From Haemonchus contortus (lineage: Eukaryota; Nematoda; Chromadorea; Rhabditida; Trichostrongylidae): a DNA stretch of 64,000 nt. The notes under the pieces were generated by a model. That model did no database searches and was not told the DNA's origin. It was given only the letters and a program-made list of their open reading frames with translations. A program made the position numbers and the translations under genes. The stretch spans positions 35,136,420 to 35,200,419 of the forward strand of contig LS997566.1 in assembly GCA_000469685.2 (NCBI GenBank), given 5' to 3'. Numbering within the stretch: the first letter of the stretch is position 1; each line of letters starts with the position of its first letter. Of this stretch, positions 62,377 through 64,000 are shown in pieces.

Positions 62377-64000
62377 TTCCTATTGCCCGTCTACCGGAAA
62401 TAGGTGGTCACGATTTATCGTGGCCATAATTGGGTAACAAGAAGTGATTGGAACTGATTCCGAATCATTTTGAGCTACAAGGTTAGCTTCTAGCAGAGCA
62501 TTTGAATGCAGAATACAGTGCCCTTACTTGAACTTGAATCTTTGATTTCCAGTAAAGCCGTCATTAGAAGAAAAAAAAGACCGCTCACAACGAAACCGTG
62601 GCTCCCGTCCGTAGGCGAAAGGTGTTCGCCCCGTATGGCAAGATTCCTTCACTGTTACGCTTTTCTGCACGTTCTGAACTTGGTTTGCTCAGGAAAAACT
62701 TTCAAGTCTCAAAAGCAGGTTGTGCTAGGGGAGATTGGAAAAAAGAGCTCCTTGAACTAATACGTCGTGACATACGCCCGAGAAGGGGCAATTTTAGGTT
62801 CTAATGAAAAACGGACAATCCAAACAGGGGAAAACCCAACAAGCGAATCCTGTTGGACGGGTCGGGAACACGATCACCTTCATATTAGGGACACCGCTGC
62901 ACATTAAGCGTTCCAACTCACAGAAACGAAGACAAAGTAAATTAGGAAAGTGACCAGAATCCTTAACTAAAACTGAAGCTCTTTTGACTGCAGGATTAGC
63001 TGGAACACCACACGAAGCTATCGTACACATGCATTTAGTCGCTAGATAATATTTAATCAGTCACGCTTATTACGGCTATGGGTTAAATGCTGTTCACGGT
63101 GACACTAGGTAAACATGACACTGAATAACAACAAAGAAAAACCGTAAACAATCGCCAGACTGCAGCAGAACCATGTTCCGTTCGCAGATACGGAACATAC
63201 TATGTCTCGACGATTCGCGTCCTCGGTGTCAAGCTCGACTAGGCACCGTTTGACAGCAGAAACCGTTTATCAGCTCAACAATTTCGGTCCGCGAAACACA
63301 AGTCGGGCATGATGGAGGGCGATACTGGACAAAACAAAACAACACATAAACACTGACTGCATCAGCTAATTTCCGTCCTGAACCAACAACAGGGAGCCTC
63401 GACGCCTACCTCACAAGAAATTTGACTGTCTGGGTAAAGAGCGAAGATAGTTATGGACACGGAACCATATATTCATATCAAAAAGCCCAATTACTGAAGA
63501 ACTTGAGTAGAACTAACCCAATACATGGCTTATTCCTGCTTCAATTACTTTGCGATAGGATTTTAAAATATGAAAGAAGCTTGGGATTGATGAGGCTTTT
63601 GCAACTTTCCCCTATTGGAAGAAACCAGAGGACATTCAGGTGATCAGCAACGAAGGCAAAGGGCGGGGCAAGCGATCTCCCAGATAACCGAAAGCTCTTA
63701 GAATTAAATTTGCTATGATTTCCAATTATTGGAACACGTCAACAACCGGAACACTCCCACATACGCAAAACAACATAAACAGCAAGCTACAAATCTCTCA
63801 GGAGCTTGTCATACATTACATCATTGAGTGTTTTCAACGGAAACACTGTCAAAACACAACAAAAACATCCAGTCATCAGCTGTACGGCCGTCGAGAACGT
63901 CAGCATTTGATTGCGTCAGATCAAGGATCGCGAGGCGTTTATCATAGCATCGATAACAAAAACTCTAGGACGTAGTGCACTGGTAGGCTCATTGTTGACA
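62377..64000. other. No supported gene
   Basis: Short frames such as 62506-62760 and 63715-63975 show no family resemblance or splice structure. Confidence 0.35.

Overview
The window looks like nuclear DNA of a parasitic nematode, most likely a strongylid such as a hookworm. The reasons are GT-AG introns averaging several hundred bases, short 5' leaders that begin right after a TTTCAG-like acceptor (the pattern of spliced-leader trans-splicing), a heavy load of Tc1/mariner, RTE and SINE-like repeats, and genes whose proteins match conserved animal families. No bacterial operon, CRISPR array, rRNA or free-standing tRNA was seen. Species assignment is inference.

Layout. (1) 2379-6421, minus strand: a complete ten-exon TMEM144-family transporter gene, with a mariner element (6435-7696) inserted 13 bases upstream of its ATG. 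(2) 7.7-11 kb: no gene I can support, and a second mariner (9693-10975). (3) 11.8-14.3 kb, plus strand: fragments of a multi-pass membrane protein gene whose exon chain I could not close. (4) 14.3-17.7 kb: repeats and unexplained DNA. (5) 17767-18430, plus strand: a small secreted acidic and glutamine-rich protein. (6) 20236-22827, minus strand: a complete six-exon TMED10/p24 cargo-receptor gene. (7) 27292-29788, plus strand: a complete six-exon YIPF4 gene. (8) 30.8-44.8 kb: a transposon-rich intergenic block with an RTE remnant, TTAA-flanked MITEs, a third Tc1/mariner element (maT-like) and most of the SINE copies. (9) 44885-52758, and possibly to about 55.3 kb, minus strand: a large gene with at least eight phase-consistent exons encoding an uncharacterised low-complexity protein with two copies of a YYD..SDG..YE..GW.RR motif. 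(10) 55.4-64 kb: no gene identified; a dispersed repeat, a small inverted-repeat element and G-runs.

The confident genes do not form a pathway. TMED10 and YIPF4 both act in early secretory membranes, and TMEM144 is a predicted sugar transporter, but they lie kilobases apart on different strands, so I infer no operon. The most distinctive content is the repeat biology: a tRNA-derived SINE family with at least eight copies, a TTAA-flanked piggyBac-type MITE family, and three different mariner-type elements, all with decayed transposases. Exon junctions were worked out by eye from splice consensus and reading phase; no alignment or search was run.
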